Assembly (NCBI RefSeq): GCF_018967865.2
Contig: NZ_JAHLZY020000001.1
Coordinates: 1,550,001 to 1,614,000, forward strand
Reading direction: 5' to 3'
Length of the DNA stretch: 64,000 nt
From: Hymenobacter siberiensis
GTDB lineage: Bacteria > Bacteroidota > Bacteroidia > Cytophagales > Hymenobacteraceae
Part shown: piece after piece, positions 24,517 to 33,764 of the stretch
How the letters are laid out: each line of letters opens with the position of its first letter
Position numbering within the stretch: position 1 is the stretch's first letter
Made by a program: the position numbers and the translations under genes
Notes under the pieces: model-generated
Databases searched by the model: none
Seen by the model: only the letters and a program-made list of their open reading frames with translations
What the model was told of the DNA's origin: nothing

Positions 24517-27480
24517 ATGGTACAGTTTACTATTCCGAAGGCTGGCACGCTGGCGCGGACGGCGCTGCTGTTGATGGTGGTGCTGGCAGGGCTGGGCCTG
24601 CGGCCCGAGGTGGCCCAGGCCACCCACATCCGGGCGGGCGACATTCAGGCCAAGGTGGACACCACGGCCAGCCCAAACCCGAGACGCATTTTTTTTAAGA
24701 TGATTCTGTACCTCGACATTAGCCGGGGGGCAAATTCGGTAGACCAGCCCAACGCGGTTATCTTTTTTGGCGATGGCACGTCGAGCTGCAACCCGGGCAT
24801 TGCCCGGCAGGGGGGGCGGCTGCCCATTCCCGGCAACACCGATACGGCACTCAGTATCTATTACTTCGAGCATACCTATCCGGCCACGGGCAGCTACACG
24901 GTCAGCTTTGTGGGCGAAAACCGCAACGGGGGCGTCATCAATATGAGCAACCCACTCGACCAGTCTTTCTATATCAGCACCAAAATCACCATTGACCCGG
25001 CGCTGGGGCTGAATCATTCGCCGGTGCTCACGGCCCCGGCCATTGACAAGGGAGGCATGGGGCAGGTGTTTTTGCACAACCCGGCGGCGTACGATGCCGA
25101 CCAGGATTCGCTGTCCTTTCACCTGCGCACCAGCCAGAAGGAGCCCCGGCTGGCCTCTACCATTATCGGCCCGCCCTGCCCCGGTACCACCGGCGACAAC
25201 TCGCCCAGACCGGTAACGGTGCCCGATTTTAAATACCCCAACGACCCCGCCATTGCGGCCAACCCCCTGACCGTGCCCTACGGCGGTGTGCCGGCCGACC
25301 CCACCGGCGGCAACCCCGCCATATTAGTGCAGGACGTGCACACCGGCCAGATTACCTGGAACGCCCCCGTGGCGGCCGGCCTCTACAACGTGGCGATGGT
25401 GGTGGAGGAATGGCGGCGCACCCCGCTGGGGCGTCGGCTCATCGGCGAGGTGATTCGGGATATGCAGATTGCCATTGTTGCCACTAACAACTTGCGGCCG
25501 ACTCTGACTATTCCGCCCGACATTTGCGTGGTAGCCGGGCAAACCGTGACCGGCAGCGTAACCGCTGTGGACGGCGTGGCTTCGGGCAGCCCCCAAACGC
25601 CGATTACCCTGTTTGCCTACGGGGGGATTTTCCCGCCCGCCACTTTCCGGCAAACCACGACCGGCCCGCCCCAGGCCGCTGGCACCTTCCAGTGGCAGAC
25701 GAATTGCAGCAACGTGGCCGGACTGCCCTATCAGGTGGTGTTCAAAGCCCAGGACAGCCCCACGGCTCCTGCGCCGATATTGATTGACGAGAAAACCTGG
25801 CGCATTACGGTAGTAGGCCCGCCGCCCCAAAGCCTGCGCGCTACGCCCACGGCGGCGGCCGGCGGCTACAATGGCATGGTGCTGAGCTGGGACGCCTACA
25901 CCTGCGCCAACGCGGCTCGCATCTACATCTACCGCAAGGTGAACCCCTCCACGTTCACGCCCGGGCCATGCGATACCGGCATTCCGGCCTCGGCGGGCTA
26001 CGTGCGCATTGGCACGGTAGCGCCCGGTGCCATCACCTTCACCGACCTGAACGTGGACCCCGCCACCGGCACCACGCTGGGCCTGAGCCGGGGCCAGAAC
26101 TACTGCTACCGCATTTATGCCGACTTCCCGCTGCCGGCCGGTGGCGAGAGCATCGCCTCGAACGAGGCCTGCGCCCAGGTATCGGGCCGGGGCGCGCTGC
26201 TGACCAACGTGGACGTGGCCACCACCAGCGCCACCATCGGCCAGATGGCTGTGCGCTGGACCCAGCCCCGCCCCACCGGCGGGGGCACGTTCACGGGCAC
26301 GCCGTCGTATGTGCTGTCGCGGGCCGAAGGGCTGAACCCGTTGGCCACGGCGTTTGGGCCGGTGGCGCACGGGCCGTTCACGGCGCTGACTGACACGAGC
26401 TATGTGGACCTGGGCCTCGATACCCAGAACAAGCAGTACACCTACAAGCTGGAGTTTGTGCGCACCTTCGCCCAGGGCCAGGGTACTACGCTCACCGAGG
26501 CCTCGCTCACGGCCAGCAGCGTTCGCCTCACGGCGCTGCCCAACAACCCGCCCACGGCCATTACGTTGAGCTGGACGTATCAGGTGCCGTGGAATAATTC
26601 GGGCAAGCCGGCAATTATTTATCGCCGTACCGGGACTGCCGGGGCGCTGGTCCAGATTGGCACTGCGCCCACGGGCGCCACTGGCGGCACCTTTACCGAC
26701 CTTGACCCCACGCTGGTGAAGGGCCAGAACTATTGCTACTACGTGCAGACCGAAGGCGGCTATGCCGGCTTCGGCTTCCTGAGCTCGTTGCTGAACCGCA
26801 GCCAGGTGCAGTGCCTCTCTCTCAGTTCGCTCCCATGCAAGCCGGTGCTCACGCTACTGCCCACCAACTGCGACAGCCTGGCCAACCTGCCCGAGTTCCC
26901 GGGCCTGCACGAGCGCTACACCAACCGCCTGCGCTGGACGGTGGGCACCACGCCCCCCGGCTGCGATGCCAACATCATCAGCTACCGGGTATACTACCGG
27001 CCCACGCCCACGGGGCGCTTCGCCCTGCTGGGCACCACCTCGGCCACCAGCTTCGTGCATTCGGACCTGGCGTTTTCGGGCGGGTGCTACGCCTTGCAGG
27101 CCGTGGTAGCCAGTGGCGCGGTGAGCGACACCAGCAACGTGGCCTGCCAGGATAATTGCCTGTTTTTCAAGCTGCCCAATATCTTTACGCCCAACGGCGA
27201 CGGCCAGAACTCGGTGTTCCGGCCCAAGAATAACAGCCCGGTGCGGCGCGTTCACTTCCAGGTCTTCAACCGCTGGGGCACCAAGGTCTTCGAGAACACC
27301 ACCACGGCCGACGACCCCATCCTCATCAACTGGGACGGTGGCGGGCCCACGGGCGAATCGGGCAACGGCACCAGCAGCAAAGTGAGCGATGGCGTGTATT
27401 TCTACCTGGCCGAGGTGGAGTTTGCCGACTTTGCCAATACCAGGCGTACGTATAAGGGCTGGGTTGAAATCATCCGCTAA
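24517..27480 (+). CDS. Type B T9SS-secreted protein with gliding-motility C-terminal domain, paralog 1
   Basis: 987 residues from ATG 24517, which opens a signal peptide (LARTALLLMVVLAGLGLRPEVAQA) before THIRAGDIQAKVD. Residues ~25-330 form an N-terminal region with PKD-like text (SIYYFEHTYPATGSYTVSFVGENRNGG) and YDADQDSLSFHL. Fibronectin/Ig-like repeats follow from ~430 (SLRATPTAAAGGYNGMVLSW, then AVRWTQPRPTGGG). The last ~90 residues are the type B sorting domain: NIFTPNGDGQNSVFRP, FQVFNRWGTKVFE, YLAEVEFADFANTRRTYKGWVE. It is exported to the cell surface by the T9SS, probably as adhesin or matrix protein. A near-identical paralog follows at 27794. Confidence 0.85.
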   Translation: MVQFTIPKAGTLARTALLLMVVLAGLGLRPEVAQATHIRAGDIQAKVDTTASPNPRRIFFKMILYLDISRGANSVDQPNAVIFFGDGTSSCNPGIARQGGRLPIPGNTDTALSIYYFEHTYPATGSYTVSFVGENRNGGVINMSNPLDQSFYISTKITIDPALGLNHSPVLTAPAIDKGGMGQVFLHNPAAYDADQDSLSFHLRTSQKEPRLASTIIGPPCPGTTGDNSPRPVTVPDFKYPNDPAIAANPLTVPYGGVPADPTGGNPAILVQDVHTGQITWNAPVAAGLYNVAMVVEEWRRTPLGRRLIGEVIRDMQIAIVATNNLRPTLTIPPDICVVAGQTVTGSVTAVDGVASGSPQTPITLFAYGGIFPPATFRQTTTGPPQAAGTFQWQTNCSNVAGLPYQVVFKAQDSPTAPAPILIDEKTWRITVVGPPPQSLRATPTAAAGGYNGMVLSWDAYTCANAARIYIYRKVNPSTFTPGPCDTGIPASAGYVRIGTVAPGAITFTDLNVDPATGTTLGLSRGQNYCYRIYADFPLPAGGESIASNEACAQVSGRGALLTNVDVATTSATIGQMAVRWTQPRPTGGGTFTGTPSYVLSRAEGLNPLATAFGPVAHGPFTALTDTSYVDLGLDTQNKQYTYKLEFVRTFAQGQGTTLTEASLTASSVRLTALPNNPPTAITLSWTYQVPWNNSGKPAIIYRRTGTAGALVQIGTAPTGATGGTFTDLDPTLVKGQNYCYYVQTEGGYAGFGFLSSLLNRSQVQCLSLSSLPCKPVLTLLPTNCDSLANLPEFPGLHERYTNRLRWTVGTTPPGCDANIISYRVYYRPTPTGRFALLGTTSATSFVHSDLAFSGGCYALQAVVASGAVSDTSNVACQDNCLFFKLPNIFTPNGDGQNSVFRPKNNSPVRRVHFQVFNRWGTKVFENTTTADDPILINWDGGGPTGESGNGTSSKVSDGVYFYLAEVEFADFANTRRTYKGWVEIIR

Positions 27481-27793
27481 GGCTGGCGGTTGGCTGGACT
27501 AATATACTGAAGCTGTTTGGAAAGTCAGCCCAAAGTCGTTGTTCCGGTCCGATTTTCTAAACAGCTTCATTGGTAGCCCCGTAAAAACTGCCCTGCTCGG
27601 AGCGGTTTTTGCGGGGCTATCTGGCGTAAGCAACCCGCTGGGCGCGGCCGGCGGCCGATGCGCTTTCGGCCAAACTAAGGACTAACTTTTCCTTCTCCCG
27701 TTACTTCTCGTATAGCTTCGCGCTGCAGGGCTTGCCCTTGAGACCCAAATCAGCGTAAGGCTAACGATTTTTCTTTCTTTCGTTCAACATTAT
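27481..27793. other. Intergenic region between the two T9SS paralogs: two hairpins, no gene
   Basis: A hairpin formed by TGAAGCTGTTT (27508-27518) and AAACAGCTTCA (27559-27569) is followed by a second between TAGCCCCG (27574-27581) and CGGGGCTA (27612-27619), whose inside also pairs (AAAAACTGCC with AGCGGTTTTT). Together they probably terminate the first gene. The rest (27620-27793) has a short TTTTTCTTTCTTTCG tract before the next ATG and must carry its promoter, but I see no clear consensus. Confidence 0.55.
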
Positions 27794-30754
27794 ATGATAC
27801 AATCTTTTCTACTCCGGGGTGGGGCCGGGGCGCGGCTGACGCTGCTGCTGCTGCTCATGATGACGGGGCTGAGCCTGCGCCCGCATGCTGCTCAGGCATC
27901 GCACCTGCGCGCCGGCGATATTCAGGCTAAGGTGGACACCACGTCGCCCGCCAACCCGCGCCGCATCTTTTTTAAGATGGTGCTTTACACCGACAACAGC
28001 TCGCCGGTGGACCAGCCGGCGGCCACCATCTTCTTTGGCGATGGCACCTCCAGCTGCATCGACGGCATTCCGCGCGCCGTGAAGCGGGCCATTCCGGGCA
28101 ATACCGATACGAGCGTTAATATTTATTACTTCGAGCATATTTACCCGGCCACGGGCGGCTACAACGTCGAGTTTATCGGCGAAAACCGCAACGACGGGGT
28201 GGTGAACATGAGCGACTCGAAAAGCCAGTCGTTCTACATCCGAACCTACGTTTACATCGACCCGGCGCTGGGGCTGAACCACTCGCCCGTATTCACGGCC
28301 CCGGCCATCGACAAAGCGGCCACGGGCCAGGTGTTTTTGCACAACCCCGGAGCCTATGATGCCGACCAGGATTCGCTGGCTTTCCACCTCATGGCCAGCC
28401 AGCAGGTACCGGCCGGCATTCGTGGCACAGTGGGCGGCTTTCCGTGCAGCGGCCAGGGGGCCGGCACGGGCAACAATACGCCCGTGCCAAGGCCGGTGCC
28501 GAATTTCCGCTTTCCCAGCGACCAGGCTATTACTGCCGGCAACCCCCGCGCCGTGCAGGTAGCCTACGGTGGCGTGCCGGCAGGAGTTGTTGATGCCGAC
28601 GCCATTTTTGTGCAGGACGTAAATACCGGCCAGATTACCTGGAATGCGCCTGTGGCGGTGGGCTTCTACAACATCGCGTTTGAAGTGGAGGAGTGGCGGC
28701 GTGTGCCGCTGGGGCGTCGGCTCATTGGCCGCGTGATTCGCGACATGCAGATAATCGTGACGGCCTCGACCAACCTGCGCCCCACCATTACCATTCCGCA
28801 GGACATTTGCGTGGTGGCCGGGCAGCGGGTGACGGGCACGGTAACGGCCGTGGACGGAGCTACACCCAGCAGTCCGCAGTCGCCCATCACGCTATTTGCC
28901 TACGGCGGAATTTTTCCGCCCGCCACCTTCCGCCAAACCGCATCCGGCCCGCCGCAAGCCACCGGTACCTTCAGCTGGCAAACCACTTGCAGCAACGTGG
29001 CCAAGGTGCCGTATCTGGTGGTGTTTAAGGCCCAGGATAACCCCGTTTTGCCCTCCAACACCAATCCCGCGCTGATTGACGAGAAAACCTGGCGCATTAC
29101 GGTGGTGGGCCCGCCGCCCCAAAACCTGCGCGCCACGCCCACTGCGGCTCCCGGCGGCCTCAACAGCATGGTGCTGAACTGGGACACCTACACCTGCGCC
29201 AACGCAGCTCACTTTTACATCTACCGCAAAGTGAACCCCTCCACGTTCACGCCCGGACCGTGCGATACCGGCATCCCGGCTTCGTCGGGCTACGTGCGTA
29301 TTGCTACAGTGGGGCCTAATATGACCACGTTTACGGACCTGAACACGGACGCTACCAACACCAACCGCGGCCTGGATCGGGGCCAGAACTACTGCTACCG
29401 CATTTATGCCGACTTCCCGCTGCCGGCTGGTGGCGAGAGCATCGCCTCGAACGAGGCCTGTGCTCAGATATCGGGCCGGGGCGCGCTGCTGACCAACGTG
29501 GACGTGGCCACCACTAGCGCCACCACCGGTCAGATGGCCGTGCGCTGGACCCAGCCCCGCCCCACCGGCGGGGGTAGCTTCTCCAGCGCGGTGCGCTACA
29601 ACCTGTCGCGGGCCGAGGGGCTGACCCCCGCCGCCGCCGACTTCGTGCCGGTGGCGCACGGGCCGTTCACGGCGCTGACTGACACGAGCTATGTGGACCT
29701 GGGCCTCGATACCCAGAACAAGCAGTATACCTACAAGCTGGAGTTTGTGCAGGCCCTGGCCACGCCCATCAGCGAGATTTCGCCCACGGCCAGCAGCGTG
29801 CGCGTGAGTGCCTTGCCGGCCAACGTGGCCGCCTCGGCCATCACGGTAAGCTGGACGTATAATGTGCCCTGGGACAACGCCACGCAGCCCACTGCTATTT
29901 ACCGACGCACTGGCAATGCCGGGCCTTACGTACGCATCGGCACTGCCGCCTCTACCGCCGCCGGCGGCACTTACGCCGACCGCGACCCCGCGCTGGTGAA
30001 GGGCCAGAACTATTGCTACTACGTAGAAACCAACGGCCGCTATCCCGGCTTTGCCTTTCTGAGCTCGCTGCTGAACCGCAGCCAGGAGCGCTGCCTCACG
30101 CTTATTTCGCCGCCCTGTACGCCGGTGCTCACGCTGCTGCCCACCAATTGCGACAGCTTGGCCAGCCTGTCTGAATTTCCGCGTCTGAACGAGAAATACA
30201 CCAACCGACTGCGCTGGACGGTGGGCAACACGCCGGCAGGATGCGATGCGGCCCCGGTGAGCTACAAGGTGTATTACCGGCCCACGCCCACGGGCCGCTT
30301 CACGCTGCTGGGCACTACCACCGCCACCAGCTACGTGCACGGCAACCTGGCCTTTTCGGGCGGCTGCTACGCCTTGCAGGCCATTGCCGGCAGCGGCGCG
30401 GTGAGCGACACCAGCAACGTGGCTTGCCAGGACAACTGCGTGTTCTTCAAGCTACCCAACATCTTCACGCCCAACGGCGATGGGGCCAACGACCAGTTCC
30501 GGCCCAAGAACAGCAGTCCGGTTCGGCGCGTCCACTTCCAGGCCTTCAACCGCTGGGGCACCAAGGTATTTGAGAATACCACGACATCCGACGACCCCAT
30601 CCTCATCAACTGGGACGGCGGCGGGCCCACGGGCGAAGCCAACACCAAGCTGAAGAATGTGGACGGTGTGTATTTCTACCTCGCCGAAGTAGAGTTTGCC
30701 GACTTCGCCGGTACCAAGCGCACGTATAAGGGTTGGGTCGAAATCGTCCGGTAA
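27794..30754 (+). CDS. Type B T9SS-secreted protein with gliding-motility C-terminal domain, paralog 2
   Basis: 986 residues with the same order of parts as paralog 1: signal peptide (LTLLLLLMMTGLSLRPHAAQA), SHLRAGDIQAKVD start, PKD-like FEHIYPATGGYNVEFIGENR, YDADQDSLAFHL, fibronectin-like repeats, and a type B C-terminal domain (NIFTPNGDGANDQFRP, FQAFNRWGTKVFENTT, KRTYKGWVEIVR). Most differences are substitutions in surface loops, such as residues ~200-225 and the Ig-like modules, while the signal, TYTCANAA and sorting regions are nearly identical. A recent tandem duplication with diversification is the simplest reading. Terminated by a hairpin with an 8-T tail at 30791-30824. Confidence 0.85.
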   Translation: MIQSFLLRGGAGARLTLLLLLMMTGLSLRPHAAQASHLRAGDIQAKVDTTSPANPRRIFFKMVLYTDNSSPVDQPAATIFFGDGTSSCIDGIPRAVKRAIPGNTDTSVNIYYFEHIYPATGGYNVEFIGENRNDGVVNMSDSKSQSFYIRTYVYIDPALGLNHSPVFTAPAIDKAATGQVFLHNPGAYDADQDSLAFHLMASQQVPAGIRGTVGGFPCSGQGAGTGNNTPVPRPVPNFRFPSDQAITAGNPRAVQVAYGGVPAGVVDADAIFVQDVNTGQITWNAPVAVGFYNIAFEVEEWRRVPLGRRLIGRVIRDMQIIVTASTNLRPTITIPQDICVVAGQRVTGTVTAVDGATPSSPQSPITLFAYGGIFPPATFRQTASGPPQATGTFSWQTTCSNVAKVPYLVVFKAQDNPVLPSNTNPALIDEKTWRITVVGPPPQNLRATPTAAPGGLNSMVLNWDTYTCANAAHFYIYRKVNPSTFTPGPCDTGIPASSGYVRIATVGPNMTTFTDLNTDATNTNRGLDRGQNYCYRIYADFPLPAGGESIASNEACAQISGRGALLTNVDVATTSATTGQMAVRWTQPRPTGGGSFSSAVRYNLSRAEGLTPAAADFVPVAHGPFTALTDTSYVDLGLDTQNKQYTYKLEFVQALATPISEISPTASSVRVSALPANVAASAITVSWTYNVPWDNATQPTAIYRRTGNAGPYVRIGTAASTAAGGTYADRDPALVKGQNYCYYVETNGRYPGFAFLSSLLNRSQERCLTLISPPCTPVLTLLPTNCDSLASLSEFPRLNEKYTNRLRWTVGNTPAGCDAAPVSYKVYYRPTPTGRFTLLGTTTATSYVHGNLAFSGGCYALQAIAGSGAVSDTSNVACQDNCVFFKLPNIFTPNGDGANDQFRPKNSSPVRRVHFQAFNRWGTKVFENTTTSDDPILINWDGGGPTGEANTKLKNVDGVYFYLAEVEFADFAGTKRTYKGWVEIVR

Positions 30755-30790
30755 TCATGCTTTTAGATTAATTGACTGCTAATATTGAAG

Positions 30791-30824
30791 CGGAGCGGGC
30801 CTGATGGTTCGCTCCGTTTTTTTT
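30791..30824 (+). terminator. Rho-independent terminator of T9SS paralog 2
   Basis: CGGAGCG (30791-30797) pairs with CGCTCCG (30810-30816), and eight Ts follow directly. It is a classical intrinsic terminator for the plus strand. Confidence 0.8.
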
Positions 30825-30935
30825 GGGCAATGCGGCTTTTTGTGCAGCTTGCGCCCGCTTTGCCGCTGCTGAGGTAGCCGGCAGCCCCCATTTATCAATT
30901 CCCACTACCTGAAAACCGCGAATCCGCGACTTCCA

Positions 30936-31832
30936 ATGAATCCGACCCAATCCGTACTATTTCCCGGCCAGGGCAGCCAGTTTCCGGGCATGGCCCGCGA
31001 GCTGTTCGACCAGCACCTCGACGCCCGCGCCCTGCTTACCCACGCCAACGACATCCTGGGCTTTAGCCTCACCGACATCATGTTCGGCGGCTCCGAGGAC
31101 GACCTGCGCCGCACCGACGTTACGCAGCCTGCCATTTTTGTGCATTCGGTGGCGCAGTTCGTGGCCCGGCCCGATTTCCAGCCGGCCAGCACGGCCGGGC
31201 ATTCGCTGGGCGAATTTTCGGCCCTGGTAGCCGCCGGGGTATTGAAATTTGAAGATGCCCTGCCACTCGTGGCCCGCCGCGCCCAGGCCATGCAGGCCGC
31301 CTGCGAGGAACAGCCCGGCACCATGGCCGCCATCCTCGGCCTCGACGATGCCACGGTGGAGCGTATCTGCCAGGAAATTACCGGCGCCGGCAACGTGGTA
31401 GTAGCCGCCAACTACAACTGCCCCGGCCAGCTCGTCATCTCCGGTTCGGCCGAAGGCGTGGCCCAGGCCTGCGAAGCCATGAAAGCCGCCGGCGCCAAGC
31501 GCGCCCTGCCGCTGCCCGTGGGCGGGGCCTTCCACTCGCCCCTGATGCAGAGTGCCGCCGCCGCCTTGGCCGAGGCCATCGAAAAAACCACCTTCAGCCC
31601 CGCCCGCTGCCCCGTGTACCAGAACGTGGATGCGCTGCCCCATACCGACCCGGCCGAAATCAAAGCCAACCTGCTGGCCCAGCTCACCGCCCCCGTGCGC
31701 TGGACGCAGTTGGTGCAAAACATGGCCGCCGATGGCGCGACCGACTTCGTGGAGTGCGGCCCCGGCAAGGTGCTGCAAGGCCTGGTGAAGAAAATAGTGC
31801 CCACGGCCACGGTGGGTAGCTTCGCGGTATAA
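30936..31832 (+). CDS. fabD: ACP S-malonyltransferase
   Basis: 298 residues from ATG 30936. The FabD signature is complete: SVLFPGQGSQFPGMARELF at the start, catalytic Ser in GHSLGEFSALVAAG, Arg in ARRAQAMQ, oxyanion-hole Gln in PGQGSQ, and catalytic His in GGAFHSPLMQ. C-terminal CPVYQNVDALPHTDPAEIK is typical. It transfers malonate from CoA to acyl carrier protein, starting fatty acid elongation. It stands outside the usual fab cluster here: the neighbours are a T9SS gene and a membrane protein, so it appears monocistronic. A REP-like palindrome follows its stop. Confidence 0.95.
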   Translation: MNPTQSVLFPGQGSQFPGMARELFDQHLDARALLTHANDILGFSLTDIMFGGSEDDLRRTDVTQPAIFVHSVAQFVARPDFQPASTAGHSLGEFSALVAAGVLKFEDALPLVARRAQAMQAACEEQPGTMAAILGLDDATVERICQEITGAGNVVVAANYNCPGQLVISGSAEGVAQACEAMKAAGAKRALPLPVGGAFHSPLMQSAAAALAEAIEKTTFSPARCPVYQNVDALPHTDPAEIKANLLAQLTAPVRWTQLVQNMAADGATDFVECGPGKVLQGLVKKIVPTATVGSFAV

Positions 31833-31858
31833 ACCGAGGGCGTCAGGGTGAATTTTAT

Positions 31859-31950
31859 CGTCATGCTGAGCGGAGTCGAAGCATCTCTACTGCGCAGGTA
31901 ATTTGATTTACTCCTGCGGTAGAGATGCTTCGACTCCGCTCAGCATGACG
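31859..31950. repeat. REP-like palindrome, family A copy 3
   Basis: 92 nt; outer arms CGTCATGCTGAGCGGAGTCG and CGACTCCGCTCAGCATGACG, with inner AAGCATCTCTAC/GTAGAGATGCTT, give near-complete pairing. Compared with copies 1 and 2 the CGCAGCC segment became CGGAGTC, changed on both arms. Located 27 nt after the fabD stop and 27 nt before the next ATG. Confidence 0.85.
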
Positions 31951-31976
31951 TCTTGTACGCCATCATAATCGAATCT

Positions 31977-33320
31977 ATGGCGTTTGCCAAGTTTCCCTCT
32001 GATTCTGCCGCCGCCCGGCGCTTCCGGTGGCTCTTCGCGGGGCTGCTGGCGGCAGCCGGGGTGTTGCAGCTGGCCCTGTTTGCCTACGCCGCCGCGCCCG
32101 GCCTGGCCGGCACCGGCGACTCGCGCCACTACCTCTATGCCGCCCGCACGCTGCGCGAAACCGGCCGCCTGCTCAACCTCGATGGCACGCCGTACCGCTA
32201 CTGGCCCCCGCTATTCCCGCTGCTGCTGCGCACCGTTGGCTCGCTGGCAGGGGCGCGGGTTCTGCACGGCGCGTGCTTGCTAGGCAGCCTGCTGCTGTGG
32301 AGCTGGCTGGGCCGCCAGCTGCTGCCCGCCCGCCGGGCGCTGGTACTACCGCTGTTGCTGGCGCTGAGCACGCCGTGGCTGCTGGTGAGCAAATTTGTGT
32401 GGGCCGAAAGCGTTTTCCTGCTGCTGTTTGCGGCCTACGCGGCGGCGCTGTGGCGGTGGCTGCGCACGGGGCAGTGGCAGTGGTGGGGCGTACTCACGGT
32501 TGCCGGGGCTTTGCTGCCTTTGCAGCGCACCTTGGGACTTTTTCTGTTGGTTGGGGTAGGAGCGGGGCTGCTGGTGAGCGGCTGGCGCAGGCTTTCGGCG
32601 CGTGGTTGGGGCATGTTTTTCTTCCACTTGCTGATGAGCGGCACCGGCGGCGTGCTGTGGCAGTGGTACGCGCTGCTGGTGGCCGGCCCCAGCCGCTACC
32701 ACCCCAGCCGCGGCTGGAGCCAGCTGCTCAGCTCAGTGGCAGATTACGGCTTCGTGCTGGGCCGCTGGCTGCTACCGCTACCGGTTTCGGGCCGAACGAT
32801 GCTGCCTGATTTGATATGGGCCATCAGCCTGCTTGTATTAGGTTGGCTGATATGGCCACGCCATAAGACGACTACGACCAAAACGGCTGCTGCTCCGGCT
32901 GCTGTTCCGGCTGCTGCTCCGGCTGCCGCGTTGCTACGTAGCCCAAATCTGCTTTTTAGGCCACAATTGGATATTGATTTTAGCCGTCAGCTAATGTCGA
33001 AAATACTTTGGAGTGCCGGTGCCGCTTTGATTTTATTGGTGGCGGGCCTGACAGTATTCTCCCAAAGTGCCGCTGGTATTCACGATGCCGAGCGGTACGC
33101 CAGCGTGCTATTTGCGCCGTTTGCGCTGCTGGTGTTGGCGGCGTGGCCGGTCCGGGCGCCGCGCTGGCTGGGGGCGGGGCTGCTGGCCGTCTGGCTGTTG
33201 GGTGCGGGGGTTCGGGCAGGCCACGTAGCGCAGGAATTGCGCCGGGTGCCGCCGCTGCCGGCCGGCTCATTCGCCGGGCCAGGGCCGCACGGGCAAGGGG
33301 TCGGGGCAGCGGGCGAGTAG
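31977..33320 (+). CDS. Polytopic membrane protein, glycosyltransferase-C-like, function uncertain
   Basis: 447 residues from ATG 31977 (MAFAKFPSDSAAARR). It has about nine to ten hydrophobic segments. The N-terminal loop after the first helix contains GDSRHYLYAARTLRETGRL followed by YRYWPPLFPLLLRTVG, reminiscent of the acidic periplasmic loop of GT-C/PMT-like glycosyltransferases, but I cannot assign a family firmly. A 12-bp tandem repeat (GGCTGCTGCTCC-like, 32885-32927) encodes an Ala/Pro-rich insert around residues 304-318. The last 54 bp overlap folK on the opposite strand, so the C-terminus was probably extended recently. Confidence 0.55.
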   Translation: MAFAKFPSDSAAARRFRWLFAGLLAAAGVLQLALFAYAAAPGLAGTGDSRHYLYAARTLRETGRLLNLDGTPYRYWPPLFPLLLRTVGSLAGARVLHGACLLGSLLLWSWLGRQLLPARRALVLPLLLALSTPWLLVSKFVWAESVFLLLFAAYAAALWRWLRTGQWQWWGVLTVAGALLPLQRTLGLFLLVGVGAGLLVSGWRRLSARGWGMFFFHLLMSGTGGVLWQWYALLVAGPSRYHPSRGWSQLLSSVADYGFVLGRWLLPLPVSGRTMLPDLIWAISLLVLGWLIWPRHKTTTTKTAAAPAAVPAAAPAAALLRSPNLLFRPQLDIDFSRQLMSKILWSAGAALILLVAGLTVFSQSAAGIHDAERYASVLFAPFALLVLAAWPVRAPRWLGAGLLAVWLLGAGVRAGHVAQELRRVPPLPAGSFAGPGPHGQGVGAAGE

Positions 33321-33764
33321 CGTGGCCACCGTTTCATCCGATTGCGGATGAGCCAGCGAGCCGGCAATTTCGGCCAGTGGCACCAGCGCAAAGCGGCGCT
33401 CGGCCAGGCGCGGATGCGGCACGCTCAGCGTGGGCGTGGCAATGGTTTCGTGCCCAAAAAACAGGATATCGACATCCAGTGTGCGGCTGCCCCAGTGCTC
33501 CAGCCGCTCGCGGCCGGCGGCCTGCTCGGCGGCCTGGCAGGTCGCCAGCAGCGCTTCCGGCGATAAAGCCGTGAGTACGGCCAGCGCCTGGTTGAGAAAT
33601 GCTGGTTGGTCTTCGCGGCCCCAGGCGGCCGTTTCATACAGCCCGGATTCGGCCACGATGGCCCCGGCCGTGGCCGCCAGCCGGGCGCGGGCCTGCGCCA
33701 GCAGCGCGGCGCGGTTGCCGAGGTTGCTGCCCAGCAGCAGGTAGGCCAGCACGGGTTCGCTCAT
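33267..33764 (-). CDS. folK: 2-amino-4-hydroxy-6-hydroxymethyldihydropteridine diphosphokinase
   Basis: 165 residues. HPPK signature: AYLLLGSNLGNRAALLAQAR at the start, SGLYETAAWGREDQPAFLNQALAV, and RTLDVDILFFGHETIATPTLSVPHP near residues 95-120 with the Mg-binding DVD. It transfers pyrophosphate from ATP to the pterin in folate synthesis. Its ATG overlaps the stop of the upstream hydrolase by 4 nt (33761-33764), so the two are translationally coupled in one minus-strand operon. It overlaps the converging membrane protein gene by 54 bp. Confidence 0.93.
   Translation of the reverse strand: MSEPVLAYLLLGSNLGNRAALLAQARARLAATAGAIVAESGLYETAAWGREDQPAFLNQALAVLTALSPEALLATCQAAEQAAGRERLEHWGSRTLDVDILFFGHETIATPTLSVPHPRLAERRFALVPLAEIAGSLAHPQSDETVATLLARCPDPLPVRPWPGE

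Noticed and set aside
28892..30340. 482-codon antisense frame across T9SS paralog 2
   Set aside because: Same artefact; the sense frame has signal peptide and sorting domain.
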